Origin: Candidatus Faeciplasma pullistercoris
GTDB taxonomy: Bacteria; Bacillota; Clostridia; Oscillospirales; Ruminococcaceae
Direction: 5' to 3'
NCBI GenBank assembly: GCA_018715525.1
Contig: DVLL01000021.1
Coordinates: forward strand, 186,001 to 250,000
Length of the DNA stretch: 64,000 bases
Below the pieces are notes generated by a model. The model had not been told where the DNA came from. It did not search any database and worked only from the letters and a program-made list of their open reading frames with translations. This document shows, in pieces, positions 1 to 10,131 of the stretch; the stretch's first letter is position 1; the number at the start of each line of letters is the position of its first letter. The position numbers and the translations under genes were made by a program.

Positions 1-340
1 CAAAATACCATGCCGCCGTTGCCCAAATTACAATAGCAGCCATGGCAGCGCACAAAGCAACCAGGGCAAGGCGAGAATCGTAGCCGAAATCTACCATGTT
101 GTAGATCGTAAAAGCGACAGAGCTGTTAATGGTTGTCATTACAAGAACGCCGAGAAAATTGAAAATTGCCGCCATAATGATAGCCTTTCGCACCTCTATA
201 GCTCTGGTGGAAACACAGGTGGCAATAGCGTTTGGCGCATCCGTCCAGCCATTGACCAGTATAACTCCCAATGTCAGGATAGTGGACACCAGCAGCATTG
301 GATTGCCAATCATTTGACTTATAAATTCGGTTAGACTCAT
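1..340 (-). CDS. pit: Inorganic phosphate transporter, PiT family (N-terminal part only)
   Basis: This is the first 113 codons of a membrane transporter; the rest lies beyond the left edge. The translation begins MSLTEFISQMIGNPMLLVST and contains GWTDAPNAIATCVSTRAI, the conserved N-terminal PiT signature (family knowledge: low-affinity cation-coupled phosphate symport). Two hydrophobic segments follow, with FNFLGVLVMTT between them. The ATG at 340 is preceded by AAGGAG at a good distance, so the start is secure. It lies downstream of, and on the same strand as, the potassium uptake operon, separated by about 270 bases. Whether the two are co-transcribed is not shown, because I see no terminator and no strong promoter between them. 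The substrate could be sulfate instead of phosphate within the same superfamily. Confidence 0.88.
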   Translation of the reverse strand, partial: MSLTEFISQMIGNPMLLVSTILTLGVILVNGWTDAPNAIATCVSTRAIEVRKAIIMAAIFNFLGVLVMTTINSSVAFTIYNMVDFGYDSRLALVALCAAMAAIVIWATAAWYF

Positions 341-608
341 GAATAATCTCCTTGTATGTACCCCTATTAGCCGGCTATACAGCATACGCGGCGATGCTGC
401 TGCGACAATTTGAGTTTATTGCCAAAAACCCGCGTATACACACGGATAATACTTAAAAGTACAGCAGCATAAACCACACGAGCAAGTTTTCTGCCGCTCT
501 TTTTACCTTGAACCAAGCTCGACAACATGTATTGTAACGCATGCTTGGCTAATGTTCAGCAAAAGTACACCTTATTACGACATGGTAATGGAAAATCTCT
601 TATATTTC
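341..608. other. Spacer between trkA and pit
   Basis: There is no recognisable gene here. A 53-codon open frame runs on the minus strand from an ATG at 528 to a stop at 367 (MLSSLVQGKKSGRKLARVVY and onward), a basic stretch with a short hydrophobic part. It has no convincing ribosome binding site and I do not recognise it. No hairpin terminator is visible after trkA, so read-through into pit is possible. Confidence 0.4.
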
Positions 609-1295
609 TTATACCTTTTGTGTTGCAGCCCACTGGTTCATTTCAAGCAAACCGTCCTTACTTCCGACAAGGAACAAAATATCCCCTTTTTGGAAAATAT
701 AATTTGGGTGAATTGACTCAAGCACCGTGCCGTTGTTTTCTATGGCAATGATATTGAGTCCGAACTTAGAGCGCAAATTTACAGCAACAACTGTTTTGTC
801 AATAATCTGTTCCGGCGCCTGCATCTTTGATATATTGATCTTCTCACTTAGCTGGATAATGTCAAGCTCACGGGCAGTTTCCAGACGGCTTGCAAGACGT
901 ACTGCCATATCCCGCTCCGGGTATACGACCTCCGCGCCTAACTTTTCAAGAATAATGCCATGCTCTGCGCTTGTGGCTTTGGCAATTACCTTTGGGACCC
1001 CAAGAGCAACTAAGTTTAATACCGTAAGAATTGAGGTGTCTATCTGCTCACCGATGCAGACTACTGCCACATCGCAGTTTTGAATTCCGGTTTCCTGCAA
1101 GGATTTTTTATTCAGGCTCTTCACAACATAGGCGTTTTCAGTAAACTCACGCATCTCGCGAACCTTATCCTCGTTCCAGTCCATTACAATCAATTCCGAA
1201 CCGGATTCTGCCAGTTCCTCCGCCAAGGCCCTACCAAAGCGACCGATACCGACAATCCCGTACAATGTTTTCTTACCCTGTGCTTTTCCAAACAT
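609..1295 (-). CDS. trkA: TrkA/KtrA-type potassium channel gating protein
   Basis: This is a cytoplasmic RCK protein of about 228 aa that gates a Trk/Ktr potassium channel by binding nucleotides. The N-terminal Rossmann (TrkA-N) domain starts GKKTLYGIVGIGRFGRALA, with the GxGxxG nucleotide loop, and continues with ELIVMDWNEDKV. The C-terminal TrkA-C domain covers roughly the last 80 residues (VVAVNLRSKFGLNIIAIENN, then KGDILFLVGSKDGL). Two ATGs are possible; the second, at 1295, is chosen because AGGAG lies 7 nt upstream of it but almost touches the first. The gene follows trkH with an 8-nt gap, so the channel subunit and its gate are translated from one message. Its length is typical of the single-RCK KtrA type, about half the length of enterobacterial TrkA. 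Confidence 0.92.
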   Translation of the reverse strand: MFGKAQGKKTLYGIVGIGRFGRALAEELAESGSELIVMDWNEDKVREMREFTENAYVVKSLNKKSLQETGIQNCDVAVVCIGEQIDTSILTVLNLVALGVPKVIAKATSAEHGIILEKLGAEVVYPERDMAVRLASRLETARELDIIQLSEKINISKMQAPEQIIDKTVVAVNLRSKFGLNIIAIENNGTVLESIHPNYIFQKGDILFLVGSKDGLLEMNQWAATQKV

Positions 1296-1309
1296 AATCA
1301 TGCTCCTTA

Positions 1310-2608
1310 TTAACCAATCGCTATATTACCTTCCGGGAATCTGACAAGTTCGCCGCGGCTAAAATACCATAGCGAGGCGATTGTCAACGGCCCCAGCCTG
1401 CCAATATACATAACAAAAATAGACACCAGTTTGCTGCCAACACCAAGTTCGGTGGTAATCCCTGTAGACAGTCCTACAGTACCGAAAGCACTGGTTATTT
1501 CAAAAAGTGCGTCCATCAACCTGATTTCCGGCTCCAACAGCATCATGAGCCAGGTGCCGATGATTATTACAACTATTGCAAGCAAAGTAATTACAGAAGC
1601 TTTGCGAAACGCATCTCTTGGAACAGCGTAGCGAAACGCCTTTTCAGACTTATTGGTAGCGGCAGACTTGATACCCTGAATCAGCACAAAGAATGAGCTG
1701 GTTTTAATTCCGCCGCCGGTAGAACCCGGAGACGCGCCGATAAACATTAACACGATCAATATCAGAAGTCCGGAATCGGAGAATGTTCCAAGCGGATATG
1801 TAGAAAAACCAGCAGTTCTGGCGGATACGCTATGGAAAAACGCACCCATCCAAGTAATCTCCTCTGTCAGCTTCAAAAGTACCGTACCAACGAGAATAAG
1901 CACAGCACTGACAGTCAAAACCACTTTTGCATGCATAGAATATTTTTTCCAACGCAGCTTGTATATCCGCATTTCCTGAATGACCAAAAAGCCGATGCCC
2001 CCAAAGAAAATCAGGCCGCAGGTGATGATATTCAACGCCACGTTGTCACGATATGGGATCAGATTTTGCAGGTTCCCTAAAATATCAAATCCCGAATTGT
2101 TAAATGCCGCTACCGAGTGGAACAGGCTTATTCCCAAAGCCTTCAGCAAAGGATAATCCTGCACAAAAACCAGAAAACTCAGTACTGCGCCAATCAGTTC
2201 GATAATCAGAGTCGTCAATAAAACACTTTTTACAAAGCGTATTGCCCCTCGGACAGAATTAAGATTAGACCCCTCACGAATTAAATTTAGCCCTTTTAAA
2301 TTTACGCGTTTTCCCATAGCCATAATTATACCGGCGCCCACGGACGTAACGCCTAAGCCGCCCACCTGGATCAGCGCAGCTAAGAAGAACTGTCCCAAAG
2401 GGGTAAACGTATCCCCTGCATCCACAGCTATCAAGCCAGTGACGCAAACCGCGCTTGTTGAGGTATATAATGAGTCTATGTAGCTAAGCTTTTTGCCATC
2501 TTGTACGCTGCATGGCAGGATCAACAGGACAGAGCCAAGCAATATCACAAATGCAAAGCCCAACGCAATGAGTCTCGCCGGGGATTGTTTGCGAAATAAT
2601 TCTTTCAT
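1310..2608 (-). CDS. trkH: TrkH/KtrB-type potassium channel subunit
   Basis: This is a polytopic membrane protein of 432 aa that forms the potassium-conducting pore of a Trk/Ktr uptake system. The repeated P-loop/filter segments are visible: TSTSAVCVTGLIAVD, then AAFNNSGFDI, then SARTAGFSTYPLG with GASPGSTGGGIK, then SAFGTVGLSTGI. These four MPM repeats are the family hallmark. The start overlaps the stop of the response regulator gene by 4 nt (ATGA), so the subunit is translationally coupled to the two-component system. Partner: TrkA, encoded immediately downstream. KtrB-type members usually depend on Na+ and TrkH-type members on H+; the sequence alone does not decide which applies here. Confidence 0.94.
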   Translation of the reverse strand: MKELFRKQSPARLIALGFAFVILLGSVLLILPCSVQDGKKLSYIDSLYTSTSAVCVTGLIAVDAGDTFTPLGQFFLAALIQVGGLGVTSVGAGIIMAMGKRVNLKGLNLIREGSNLNSVRGAIRFVKSVLLTTLIIELIGAVLSFLVFVQDYPLLKALGISLFHSVAAFNNSGFDILGNLQNLIPYRDNVALNIITCGLIFFGGIGFLVIQEMRIYKLRWKKYSMHAKVVLTVSAVLILVGTVLLKLTEEITWMGAFFHSVSARTAGFSTYPLGTFSDSGLLILIVLMFIGASPGSTGGGIKTSSFFVLIQGIKSAATNKSEKAFRYAVPRDAFRKASVITLLAIVVIIIGTWLMMLLEPEIRLMDALFEITSAFGTVGLSTGITTELGVGSKLVSIFVMYIGRLGPLTIASLWYFSRGELVRFPEGNIAIG

Positions 2609-3318
2609 TCCTCATTCACCCCGTTCATTCGATAACCAACCCCCAATTCGTTGGTAATATACCATTGTTCTCCCGGCTTTACCCCGAATTTCTTGCGGAT
2701 ATTTGCCATATTTACCTGCAGCTTTTTGACGCTTCCCTCGTCTGGGTATCCCCATATGCCCTTGATAATAGCCGCATATGTCATCATTTTTCCGCAATTC
2801 TCGGACAGCAGCGCTATGATGTTGTACTCCGTCTGAGACAATTTGATCTCACGACCCGCAATAAAAACCTGTCTCGCGTCGTAAACAATACTTAACTCCT
2901 GCAAGCGAAACACGCCGCCCGGAAATTTGCCGCTGTTACTGCGGTGCTGGTAGTTTCGCAGCGTCATGCGGATGCGAGCAAGCAATTCAGCCGAGCTAAA
3001 GGGCTTTGTCACATAATCGTTAGCTCCCGCATCTAAGGCGCTAACCTTGTCCACATCATCAGTTCGAGCAGACAGCACAATAATCGGCGTCAAAGAATCA
3101 TGCCGGACAAAGCTCAAAAAATTCATCCCATCCATATCCGGAAGCCCAAGGTCCAATATCACCACATCAGGCTGATGAGACTGGTACAGAGTCTTTCCCA
3201 TACCACAGCCATCAGCGCATATCACCTGATAATCCGCCGTTTCCAACATGGGTATCATAATATTGCGAATATTACTATCATCTTCAATAAGCAGAATTTT
3301 ATATTTATTATTCATCAT
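2605..3318 (-). CDS. KdpE-like response regulator, OmpR family
   Basis: This is a 237-aa transcription factor. The receiver domain (about residues 6-120) has the acidic pair EDD at 12-14, the phospho-acceptor D56 in VVILDLGLPDMDG, and the conserved K in YVTKPF. The C-terminal winged helix (about 135-235) contains ELSIVYDARQVFIAGREIKL and ends with GVGYRMNGV, as in KdpE/OmpR-type DNA binders. The start at 3318 has AGGAGG 9 nt upstream. It overlaps the end of the kinase gene by 11 nt and the start of trkH by 4 nt. KdpE classically controls the Kdp ATPase; here the co-encoded output is a Trk channel, so regulation of trkHA and of the operon itself is the simplest inference. Confidence 0.9.
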   Translation of the reverse strand: MMNNKYKILLIEDDSNIRNIMIPMLETADYQVICADGCGMGKTLYQSHQPDVVILDLGLPDMDGMNFLSFVRHDSLTPIIVLSARTDDVDKVSALDAGANDYVTKPFSSAELLARIRMTLRNYQHRSNSGKFPGGVFRLQELSIVYDARQVFIAGREIKLSQTEYNIIALLSENCGKMMTYAAIIKGIWGYPDEGSVKKLQVNMANIRKKFGVKPGEQWYITNELGVGYRMNGVNEE

Positions 3319-4366
3319 CGGTATTGTCCTCCTTTTCCAGAGTAAATCGGAATAATGCTCCGCCGGTTTTGCGATTTTCTGCTGTTATCCTGCCTCCATG
3401 CGCCTTGATAATAGTGGCACACACTGATAGACCAATCCCCGCAAAGCGCTTCTTTCCCTGACCGGTATCCTTTTGCCATTCATAGCAGCCTGTAAAAATG
3501 TGTTTTAGCTTCCCTTCTTCAATTCCGCAGCCATTGTCCGCCACTTCAAAAATTGCCTGATTGCCTACTGTGTACACTCGCAGAGATAGCTCCGTCATTC
3601 CCTTTGCATGGAACACGGCGTTTTCCAGCAAATTGCGAATAACCTGTTCAATGAGGATAGTATCCATTTTAATAACTACAATCTCATCCGGAATAGACAG
3701 AATGATTTTTTGCGCAGGGTGCTGAGCGGAAAACTTGGTAACAACCGAGTCAATCAGTTCATCCAATATGGTTGGAACTTTATTGATCTTCATGGTACTG
3801 TTATCTATACGAGTGACAGACAGCAGGTTTTCCACCATCCTCACCAGCCATTGAGTATCCTCCTGAATACTTCCCAGCATTTGATCGCGCTGTTCCTCGG
3901 TCAAAGCTGACTTGTTCTCTTTCAGCATTGTACTGGCGCTGTAGATGGTCGTCAACGGCGTACGTAAATCATGTGATACTGCCCTCAGGAGATTCGCCCG
4001 CATACGCTCGCGTTCACTTTCCGCTTTTGTCGCCTCATGCTGCTTGATCTTCGTAACCAACAGTCCGGTAATGATGGCAACTGTCACCATGATGACTGCA
4101 GATATTAAATTGACGGGACTAATAAAATCAAATGCAAAGTACGGATATGTAAAGATAAAATTGATAGCAAACATTCCAATTACAGAAGCTGCCACGCCGT
4201 AGAAACATCCGTCTGTTAAAAGCGATATTAAAAATACTGCAAAAACAAATATCGTAGCAGTATGCTCGGGCACATCCCATTTTTGAAATTGCGCGCTTAG
4301 TGCAGTCGCAGTTCCTAAAAGCAAAAGCGAAATCATTATATCTTTTAAGACTTTTTTCGTTTTCAT
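3308..4366 (-). CDS. KdpD-like sensor histidine kinase (DUF4118, no Usp/KdpD N-domain)
   Basis: This is a membrane sensor kinase of about 352 aa. The first ~110 residues contain four close hydrophobic segments (LKDIMISLLLLGTATALSA; ATIFVFAVFLISLLT; FYGVAASVIGMFAINFIFTY; LISAVIMVTVAIITGLLV), matching the DUF4118 membrane domain of KdpD. HisKA follows with the phospho-accepting H132 in SHDLRTPLTTIYS. The HATPase domain has NLLENAVFHAKG (N box), VADNGCGIEEGK and GIGLSVCATIIKAHGG. The KdpD cytoplasmic N-terminal sensor is absent, so this is the short form. I place the start at 4366 (MKTKKVLKDI) because GAGAGGT lies 6 nt upstream; a longer frame up to 4393 has no such site. It is the first gene of the kinase-regulator-trkH-trkA operon. 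A TATAAT-like -10 lies at 4394-4399 without a clear -35. Confidence 0.9.
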   Translation of the reverse strand: MKTKKVLKDIMISLLLLGTATALSAQFQKWDVPEHTATIFVFAVFLISLLTDGCFYGVAASVIGMFAINFIFTYPYFAFDFISPVNLISAVIMVTVAIITGLLVTKIKQHEATKAESERERMRANLLRAVSHDLRTPLTTIYSASTMLKENKSALTEEQRDQMLGSIQEDTQWLVRMVENLLSVTRIDNSTMKINKVPTILDELIDSVVTKFSAQHPAQKIILSIPDEIVVIKMDTILIEQVIRNLLENAVFHAKGMTELSLRVYTVGNQAIFEVADNGCGIEEGKLKHIFTGCYEWQKDTGQGKKRFAGIGLSVCATIIKAHGGRITAENRKTGGALFRFTLEKEDNTDDE

Positions 4367-4436
4367 AACTGTACCTCTCAGCTTAATAAGCACATTATAG
4401 CAAAGATTCGACTAAAGAATAGTAAAGATTAAAAAA

Positions 4437-4459
4437 GGAGAACGGAAAATCCGTCCTCT
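4437..4459 (-). terminator. Rho-independent terminator, usable in both directions
   Basis: An 8-bp stem (GAGGACGG with CCGTTCTC on the minus strand, one G-T pair) around a 5-nt loop is followed by CTTTTTTAA on the minus strand. It lies upstream of the kinase promoter region and downstream of the broken gene at 4529-5132, so it would end transcription of that gene and insulate the potassium operon. Confidence 0.7.
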
Positions 4460-4528
4460 TTATTATAGCATATCTTTGGTAAACTAAATTCACCTATAGC
4501 AGCGCCATTCCAAAATACTATAGATGAA

Positions 4529-5132
4529 TCAGATAAATTTTAAAGACGGTGGCATTCTTATTACGTTAAAATTTTCCTGCAGTCTGTATAGGCTGCTGGG
4601 ATAACTTAAGCATTTATTGTTTTCGTCGTAACACACTTCATCAGAAAACGAAAGATAATAGCACCCTGACCCGGGCTGCATTATTTCATCCGCCACAAAG
4701 TAAAGTTCTCTTCGCTCAGATTCAGGCAGGATAAGATCGACACGTTTCACGTTCAGACCTGATAACAGACCGACCTGTGCCTTGATGCAGCGGCCCGTAT
4801 CACTATCAACTGTTAATTCAAAGCGCCAATTTCCCGATAACGAAACGACATACTCCTTATAATCCGTCCAGAAATCATTGTATAGAAGTGATGGATCAAA
4901 TGATTATATACAATATCCTCTAATTCTTCCGGGTGCCATCTTTTTGCAACTCTTGGCAGAGAGTAAGCAAGAGAATGCAATTCTCTTATAGACCTTGAAA
5001 ATTCGACCATGTCGTACATCAGGCTCTTGGTTTTCATACTTCCGAAAGCTGTGTCGTACATTGAAAAAAAGAATTTTTATTTAAATCCCGTTCAATACAA
5101 TCTATGAGAAAATTTGTATAAACCACGCTCAT
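4529..5132 (-). pseudogene. Broken gene of unknown function, two frameshifts
   Basis: Three consecutive open frames on the minus strand join into one protein of about 200 aa. It starts at the ATG at 5132 (MSVVYTNFLIDCIERDLN), which has a good ribosome binding site (AAAGGAGAG). The frame is lost near 5062-5070, where the message reads NSFF and then stops 12 codons later; the next frame continues SMYDTAFGSMKTKSLMYDM. It is lost again near 4895-4905, after EDIVYNH; the third frame continues FDPSLLYNDFWTDYKEY and runs to the stop at 4529. Each shift would be repaired by one extra T in a T run (7 Ts and 3 Ts). I do not recognise the protein: it has no membrane segment, many Tyr/Asp/Glu and no motif I can name. 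It could be a real decaying gene or homopolymer under-calls in the assembly. Confidence 0.6.
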
Positions 5133-5239
5133 ATAACGTCTCTCCTTTTTCATATTCAGTTCAAAAATGAGTACCATGGCATGGAAATTATACCATGTTT
5201 TTATATCATCGTAAAGTCTTTTTAATAGTTTATTTAAAA

Positions 5240-5280
5240 ATAAATCAACAAAATCCGCCCTGCCGTGAATGGCAAGGCGG
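5240..5280 (-). terminator. Terminator of the uvrBA operon
   Basis: On the minus strand CCGCCTTGCC pairs with GGCAGGGCGG around ATTCAC, followed by ATTTTGTTGATTTATTTTT. It begins 18 nt after the uvrA stop. Confidence 0.85.
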
Positions 5281-5297
5281 AAGCTCTGAAGCATTTT

Positions 5298-8126
5298 TTA
5301 CTTCCTGTCAAGCACCTTTTTAAGGTACATGCCGGTAAACGAGTTCGGGTTGGCGGCAACCTCCTCAGGAGTTCCGGTAGCGACCACAGTTCCTCCTCTG
5401 ACGCCGCCCTCGGGTCCTAAGTCGATGATATGGTCTGCGCACTTAATCACATCAAGATTATGCTCTATTACCAAGACCGTATTTCCGTTCTCGCAGAGCA
5501 TCTCAAGCATCTGTATGAGCCTGTTTACATCATCGGCGTGAAGTCCGGTCGTCGGCTCGTCGAGGACATATATTGTCCTGCCGGTAGCGCGCTTTGAAAG
5601 CTCTGTCGCAAGCTTTACTCTCTGCGCCTCGCCTCCGGAAAGCGTCGTAGACGGCTGTCCGAGCTTGAGATATCCAAGACCTACATCCTTAAGGGTCTTG
5701 ATTTTGCGGTATATCTTAGGCATATTCGAGAAGAAATCGCACGCCTCCTCGATGGTCATGTCCAGTACATCCGCAATGTTTTTATCCTTGTACCTTACCT
5801 CGAGAGTCTCACGGTTATACCTTGCGCCGTGGCAAACCTCGCAGGGAACATACACATCAGGCAAAAAATGCATCTCGATCTTGATTATACCGTCACCCTC
5901 GCAAGCCTCGCAGCGTCCTCCCCTCATATTGAAGGAGAACCTGCCCTGGTTATATCCTCGCTTCTTCGCGTCAGGCGTCATAGCGAAAAGCTCCCTGATA
6001 TCGTTAAAGACTCCCGTATAGGTGGCGGGGTTTGAGCGCGGCGTTCTTCCTATCGGGGACTGATCGATATTTATTACCTTGTCGAGATTTTCATAGCCGG
6101 TCATTTTTTTGAACTGCCCCGGAACTATTCTCGCACGGTTCAGCCTTGAGGCAAGCTCCTTGTAGATTATCTCATTTACCAGTGAGCTCTTGCCGCTTCC
6201 CGAAACTCCTGTGACACAGGTAAATGTTCCGAGTGGAATTTTTACATCTATTCCCTTGAGATTGTTCTCCCTTGCTCCTGTAACAGTCAAAAAGCTGCCG
6301 TTGCCGGGTCTGCGAGTCTTGGGGATCTCTATTTTCTTTCTTCCGCTGAGGTAAGCGCCGGTAATCGACCTTGGACACGCCATGATATCCTCCACGCTTC
6401 CGGCACAGACTATCTCTCCGCCGTGAACGCCCGCTCCAGGTCCCACATCTACAATATAATCGGCTGCGAACATTGTGTCCTCATCGTGCTCTACCACTAT
6501 CAGCGTATTTCCAAGGTCCCGAAGCCCCTTGAGTGAGGCTATGAGCTTATCGTTGTCACGCTGGTGCAGACCGATGCTCGGCTCATCAAGAATATACAGC
6601 ACGCCCATGAGCGAAGAGCCTATCTGCGTTGCAAGCCTTATGCGCTGGCTCTCTCCGCCGGAAAGCGTGGAGCTTGAGCGTGAAAGCGTGAGATAGTCAA
6701 GACCTACATTTATCAAAAAGCCGAGTCTTGACTTTATCTCCTTGAGTATCTGGGCGGCTATAAGCTGCTCCCTCTCGGTGAGCTGAAGCTTGTTTACAAA
6801 TTCATATGCCTCGCTTATCGACATATCGGTGAATCTCGAGATATTGAGACCGCCGACCGTTACTCCGAGCACCTCCTTTTTGAGCCTGTCTCCGTGGCAG
6901 GTATGGCACTTGACCTCGCTCATATATTCCTCTATCTTGGACTTTACCGCGTCGCTGTCAGAGGAACGGTACCTGCGCTCAAGATTGTTTATCACTCCCT
7001 CGAAAGGAGTTATCCAATATCCGCCCCCAAACTCGTCGGGACGCTTAAACTCTAGCTTCTGACCCTGCGTGCCGTGCAGGAATATGTCCAGAGCGTCGCG
7101 TGGAAGATCCTTTATCGGAGTGTCAAGAGAAATACCACACTTCTTGGAAAGAGCGTTGTAGTAAATCATGGTGAAAGAGCCATCGTCCAGAGTATTCCAG
7201 CCGTCCGCCCTTATTCCGCCCTGCCTTATCGACAGCTCGGGATTAGGTATCACCTTTTTCTCATCCACCTGCAAAAATACTCCCAAGCCCGTGCAGTCAG
7301 GACATGCTCCGTATGGATTATTGAATGAAAACATTCTCGGAGACAGCTCTTCTATTGATATCCCATGCTCAGGGCAGGCGTAATTCTGGGAAAAAAGAAG
7401 CTCCTCGCCGCCTGTTACATCTACTCCCACAAGTCCTCCGGACAGGGACAGTACAGTCTCTATGCTGTCGGTAAGCCTCGACCTTATCTCAGGCTTTATC
7501 ACAAGCCTGTCCACAATTATCTCTATAGTATGCTTCTTGTTCTTATCAAGCGTGATCTTCTCGGACAAGTCGTATACTATTCCGTCCACCCTGACTCTTA
7601 CATAGCCGGACTTTCTCGCCTGCTCGAATTCCTTGGCGTACTCTCCCTTTCTGCCTCTGACAATAGGCGCAAGAAGCTGGATTTTTGTACCCTCGGGAAG
7701 CTCCATTATTCTGTCTACTATCTGGTCGACAGACTGACGCTTTATCTCTCTGCCGCAAACAGGGCAATGCGGTATTCCTATCCTCGCGTACAGAAGTCTG
7801 AGATAGTCGAATATCTCGGTTACAGTTCCGACTGTCGAGCGCGGATTGTTCGATGTTGTCTTCTGGTCTATGGAAATAGCGGGAGATAATCCGTCTATGC
7901 TATCGACGTCCGGCTTGTCCATCTGACCCAAGAACATCCTTGCGTATGAGGAAAGGCTCTCTATATACCTTCTCTGACCGTCGGCAAAAATAGTGTCAAA
8001 CGCCAAAGAGGATTTTCCGGAACCGGACAGTCCCGTAAAAACTATAAGCTTATCGCGAGGGAGCGTAAGACTGACATTTTTCAGATTATGCTCCCTTGCG
8101 CCCTTAATAACTATTTCATTGTTCAT
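5298..8126 (-). CDS. uvrA: Excinuclease ABC subunit A
   Basis: This is the DNA damage recognition ATPase of nucleotide excision repair, cytoplasmic, 942 aa (the usual length). The first ABC module has Walker [10 protein letters not shown] at 32-40, a [10 protein letters not shown] zinc-binding turn, a second zinc module (CPEHG, CPDCTG, CHTCHGD) and signature LSGGESQR at 488-495, followed by [15 protein letters not shown]. The second module has Walker [10 protein letters not shown] at 640-648, the [14 protein letters not shown] zinc module and a second LSGGEAQR signature with LDEPTTGLH. All key elements are intact. It follows uvrB by 7 nt, so both are translated from one SOS-controlled message. 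A strong terminator follows. Confidence 0.98.
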   Translation of the reverse strand: MNNEIVIKGAREHNLKNVSLTLPRDKLIVFTGLSGSGKSSLAFDTIFADGQRRYIESLSSYARMFLGQMDKPDVDSIDGLSPAISIDQKTTSNNPRSTVGTVTEIFDYLRLLYARIGIPHCPVCGREIKRQSVDQIVDRIMELPEGTKIQLLAPIVRGRKGEYAKEFEQARKSGYVRVRVDGIVYDLSEKITLDKNKKHTIEIIVDRLVIKPEIRSRLTDSIETVLSLSGGLVGVDVTGGEELLFSQNYACPEHGISIEELSPRMFSFNNPYGACPDCTGLGVFLQVDEKKVIPNPELSIRQGGIRADGWNTLDDGSFTMIYYNALSKKCGISLDTPIKDLPRDALDIFLHGTQGQKLEFKRPDEFGGGYWITPFEGVINNLERRYRSSDSDAVKSKIEEYMSEVKCHTCHGDRLKKEVLGVTVGGLNISRFTDMSISEAYEFVNKLQLTEREQLIAAQILKEIKSRLGFLINVGLDYLTLSRSSSTLSGGESQRIRLATQIGSSLMGVLYILDEPSIGLHQRDNDKLIASLKGLRDLGNTLIVVEHDEDTMFAADYIVDVGPGAGVHGGEIVCAGSVEDIMACPRSITGAYLSGRKKIEIPKTRRPGNGSFLTVTGARENNLKGIDVKIPLGTFTCVTGVSGSGKSSLVNEIIYKELASRLNRARIVPGQFKKMTGYENLDKVINIDQSPIGRTPRSNPATYTGVFNDIRELFAMTPDAKKRGYNQGRFSFNMRGGRCEACEGDGIIKIEMHFLPDVYVPCEVCHGARYNRETLEVRYKDKNIADVLDMTIEEACDFFSNMPKIYRKIKTLKDVGLGYLKLGQPSTTLSGGEAQRVKLATELSKRATGRTIYVLDEPTTGLHADDVNRLIQMLEMLCENGNTVLVIEHNLDVIKCADHIIDLGPEGGVRGGTVVATGTPEEVAANPNSFTGMYLKKVLDRK

Positions 8127-8133
8127 TCCTAAC

Positions 8134-10098
8134 TCAACTGTCCTTTCTGAGGCTTGCTATTTTATCCCTGAGGTACGCCGCCTGCTCGAAGTTTAGCTGC
8201 CTTGCAGCCTCTTTCATCTGCTTGGTCATCTTCTCTATAAGTTCAAGCTTCTCACGCTTAGTGTACTGCCTGGCGGGCTTTCTGGCATCCTTATCCTTGT
8301 CTGAGGATATCTCTATTACGTCCCTCACGCCCTTTATTATCGTCTTTGGAGTTATGCCGTGGTCGGCGTTATACCTCATCTGTATCTCTCGCCTGCGCTC
8401 TGTTTCGGTAATGGCGCGCTCCATCGAGCCGGTTACGCTGTCCGCATACATTATGACCTTTCCGTTTGCGTTCCTGGCGGCTCTTCCGATAGTCTGGATA
8501 AGAGAGCTCTCGCTTCTGAGGAAGCCCTCCTTATCTGCGTCGAGAATTGCGACCAGAGACACCTCCGGTATGTCAAGTCCCTCTCTCAAAAGGTTTATTC
8601 CCACCAAAACGTCAAATTCACCGAGCCGCAGGTCTCTGATTATCTCCATTCTCTCCATTGTATCTATCGAGTGGTGCATATACCTCACCCTTATTCCGAG
8701 ACCCTGAAGATATGACGTGAGATCCTCTGCCATCTTGACTGTCAAAGTGGTGACAAGCACTCTTTCTTTTTTCTCGGTTCGAGAGTTTATCTCCATGACA
8801 AGGTCGTCTATCTGACCCTGAGTAGGCTTGACCTCTATCAGAGGGTCAAGAAGTCCGGTCGGCCTTATTATCTGCTCTACTATCGCCTCCGACTCCTTTT
8901 TCTCGAAATCACCGGGCGTAGCGGAGACAAATACCGCCTGATTCACCCTCGAGTAAAACTCATCGAAGGTAAGAGGCCGGTTATCAAGGGCTGACGGAAG
9001 CCTGAAGCCGTAATCAACAAGTATTTGCTTTCTCGCCCTGTCCCCCGCGTACATTCCCCTGACCTGCGGCAGGGCAACATGCGACTCGTCCACTATCAAC
9101 AAAAAGTCGTCCGGGAAGAAGTCAAGCAAAGTAAACGGCACAGCGCCCGGCTCGCGCCTTGCCAGCACCCTTGAGTAGTTCTCAACTCCGCTGCAAAAGC
9201 CTACCTCCTGGAGCATTTCCATGTCGTAATTGACGCGCTGCTCGATTCTCTGAGCTTCTATAAGCTTATCATTTGCCTTGAAATACTCCACCCTTTCCCG
9301 CATTTCCTGCTCTATATCCTCTATGGCGGCATGAAGCCTGTCCTTTCCCGTGATATAGTGAGAGGCGGGGAAAATTGCCGCGTGCACGAGCGAGCGGATG
9401 ACCTCACCTGTAACTACATTTATCTCGGTTATTCTATCTATTTCATCTCCGAAAAATTCTATTCTTATCGCCGTCTCATTGTGGCTCGCCGGGAACACCT
9501 CCACGACGTCCCCCCTGACTCTGAACCTGTCTCTTTGAAAATCTATGTCGTTTCTCTCATACTGTATGGACACGAGCTCGCTTACAAGCTCGTCCCTAGA
9601 CTTTTCCATGCCCTTGCGCACCGACACTATCATGCTGCGGTACTCCTCCGGGTCTCCGAGAGAATATATACACGAAACGCTAGCCACAATGACCACATCC
9701 CGCCTCTCGCTGAGCGCGGCGGTCGCCGAATGCCTTAAACGGTCTATTTCCTCGTTTACGGAGGAATCCTTTTCTATATAGACGTCGGTTGAGGGGATGT
9801 ATGCCTCCGGCTGGTAGTAGTCGTAATAGGAAACAAAAAATTCCACCGCGCTGTCAGGAAAAAACTCTCGCAGCTCCGAGCATATCTGGGCGGCAAGCGT
9901 TTTATTCGGCTCAAGGACTAACGTAGGACGGTTTACCTTCTCTATCACGTTTGCCATGGTAAAGGTCTTGCCTGAACCGGTCACGCCCATCAGCGTCTGC
10001 CTCTTAAGCCCATTTTTTATGCCTTGCACAAGCCTTTCGATAGCCTGAGGCTGGTCGCCCGTCGGCTTGAACTTACTTTTCAGCTCGAATTGATTCAT
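8134..10098 (-). CDS. uvrB: Excinuclease ABC subunit B
   Basis: This is the helicase-like subunit of nucleotide excision repair, 654 aa. Walker A GVTGSGKT is at 38-45. The damage-probing beta-hairpin [20 protein letters not shown] follows at about 92-111. Other motifs are DESHVALPQ (motif II), [11 protein letters not shown], then [20 protein letters not shown] and [13 protein letters not shown] (motifs V-VI). The C-terminal UVR coiled coil [20 protein letters not shown], which binds UvrC, ends the protein. The ATG at 10098 has GGAGGT just upstream. It is first in the uvrBA operon, with a LexA-type operator about 35 nt upstream of the start codon. uvrC is not in this window. Confidence 0.98.
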   Translation of the reverse strand: MNQFELKSKFKPTGDQPQAIERLVQGIKNGLKRQTLMGVTGSGKTFTMANVIEKVNRPTLVLEPNKTLAAQICSELREFFPDSAVEFFVSYYDYYQPEAYIPSTDVYIEKDSSVNEEIDRLRHSATAALSERRDVVIVASVSCIYSLGDPEEYRSMIVSVRKGMEKSRDELVSELVSIQYERNDIDFQRDRFRVRGDVVEVFPASHNETAIRIEFFGDEIDRITEINVVTGEVIRSLVHAAIFPASHYITGKDRLHAAIEDIEQEMRERVEYFKANDKLIEAQRIEQRVNYDMEMLQEVGFCSGVENYSRVLARREPGAVPFTLLDFFPDDFLLIVDESHVALPQVRGMYAGDRARKQILVDYGFRLPSALDNRPLTFDEFYSRVNQAVFVSATPGDFEKKESEAIVEQIIRPTGLLDPLIEVKPTQGQIDDLVMEINSRTEKKERVLVTTLTVKMAEDLTSYLQGLGIRVRYMHHSIDTMERMEIIRDLRLGEFDVLVGINLLREGLDIPEVSLVAILDADKEGFLRSESSLIQTIGRAARNANGKVIMYADSVTGSMERAITETERRREIQMRYNADHGITPKTIIKGVRDVIEISSDKDKDARKPARQYTKREKLELIEKMTKQMKEAARQLNFEQAAYLRDKIASLRKDS

Positions 10099-10131
10099 AG
10101 GACCTCCGCAAATTCATGGTATTTCGACCAA

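Noticed and set aside
367-528. 53-codon minus-strand frame between trkA and pit
   Set aside because: It has a start and stop and a basic/hydrophobic makeup, but no ribosome binding site and no recognisable family; a 53-codon frame can occur by chance.
7365-7889. 174-codon plus-strand frame antisense to uvrA
   Set aside because: No ribosome binding site, and entirely inside uvrA with intact motifs.
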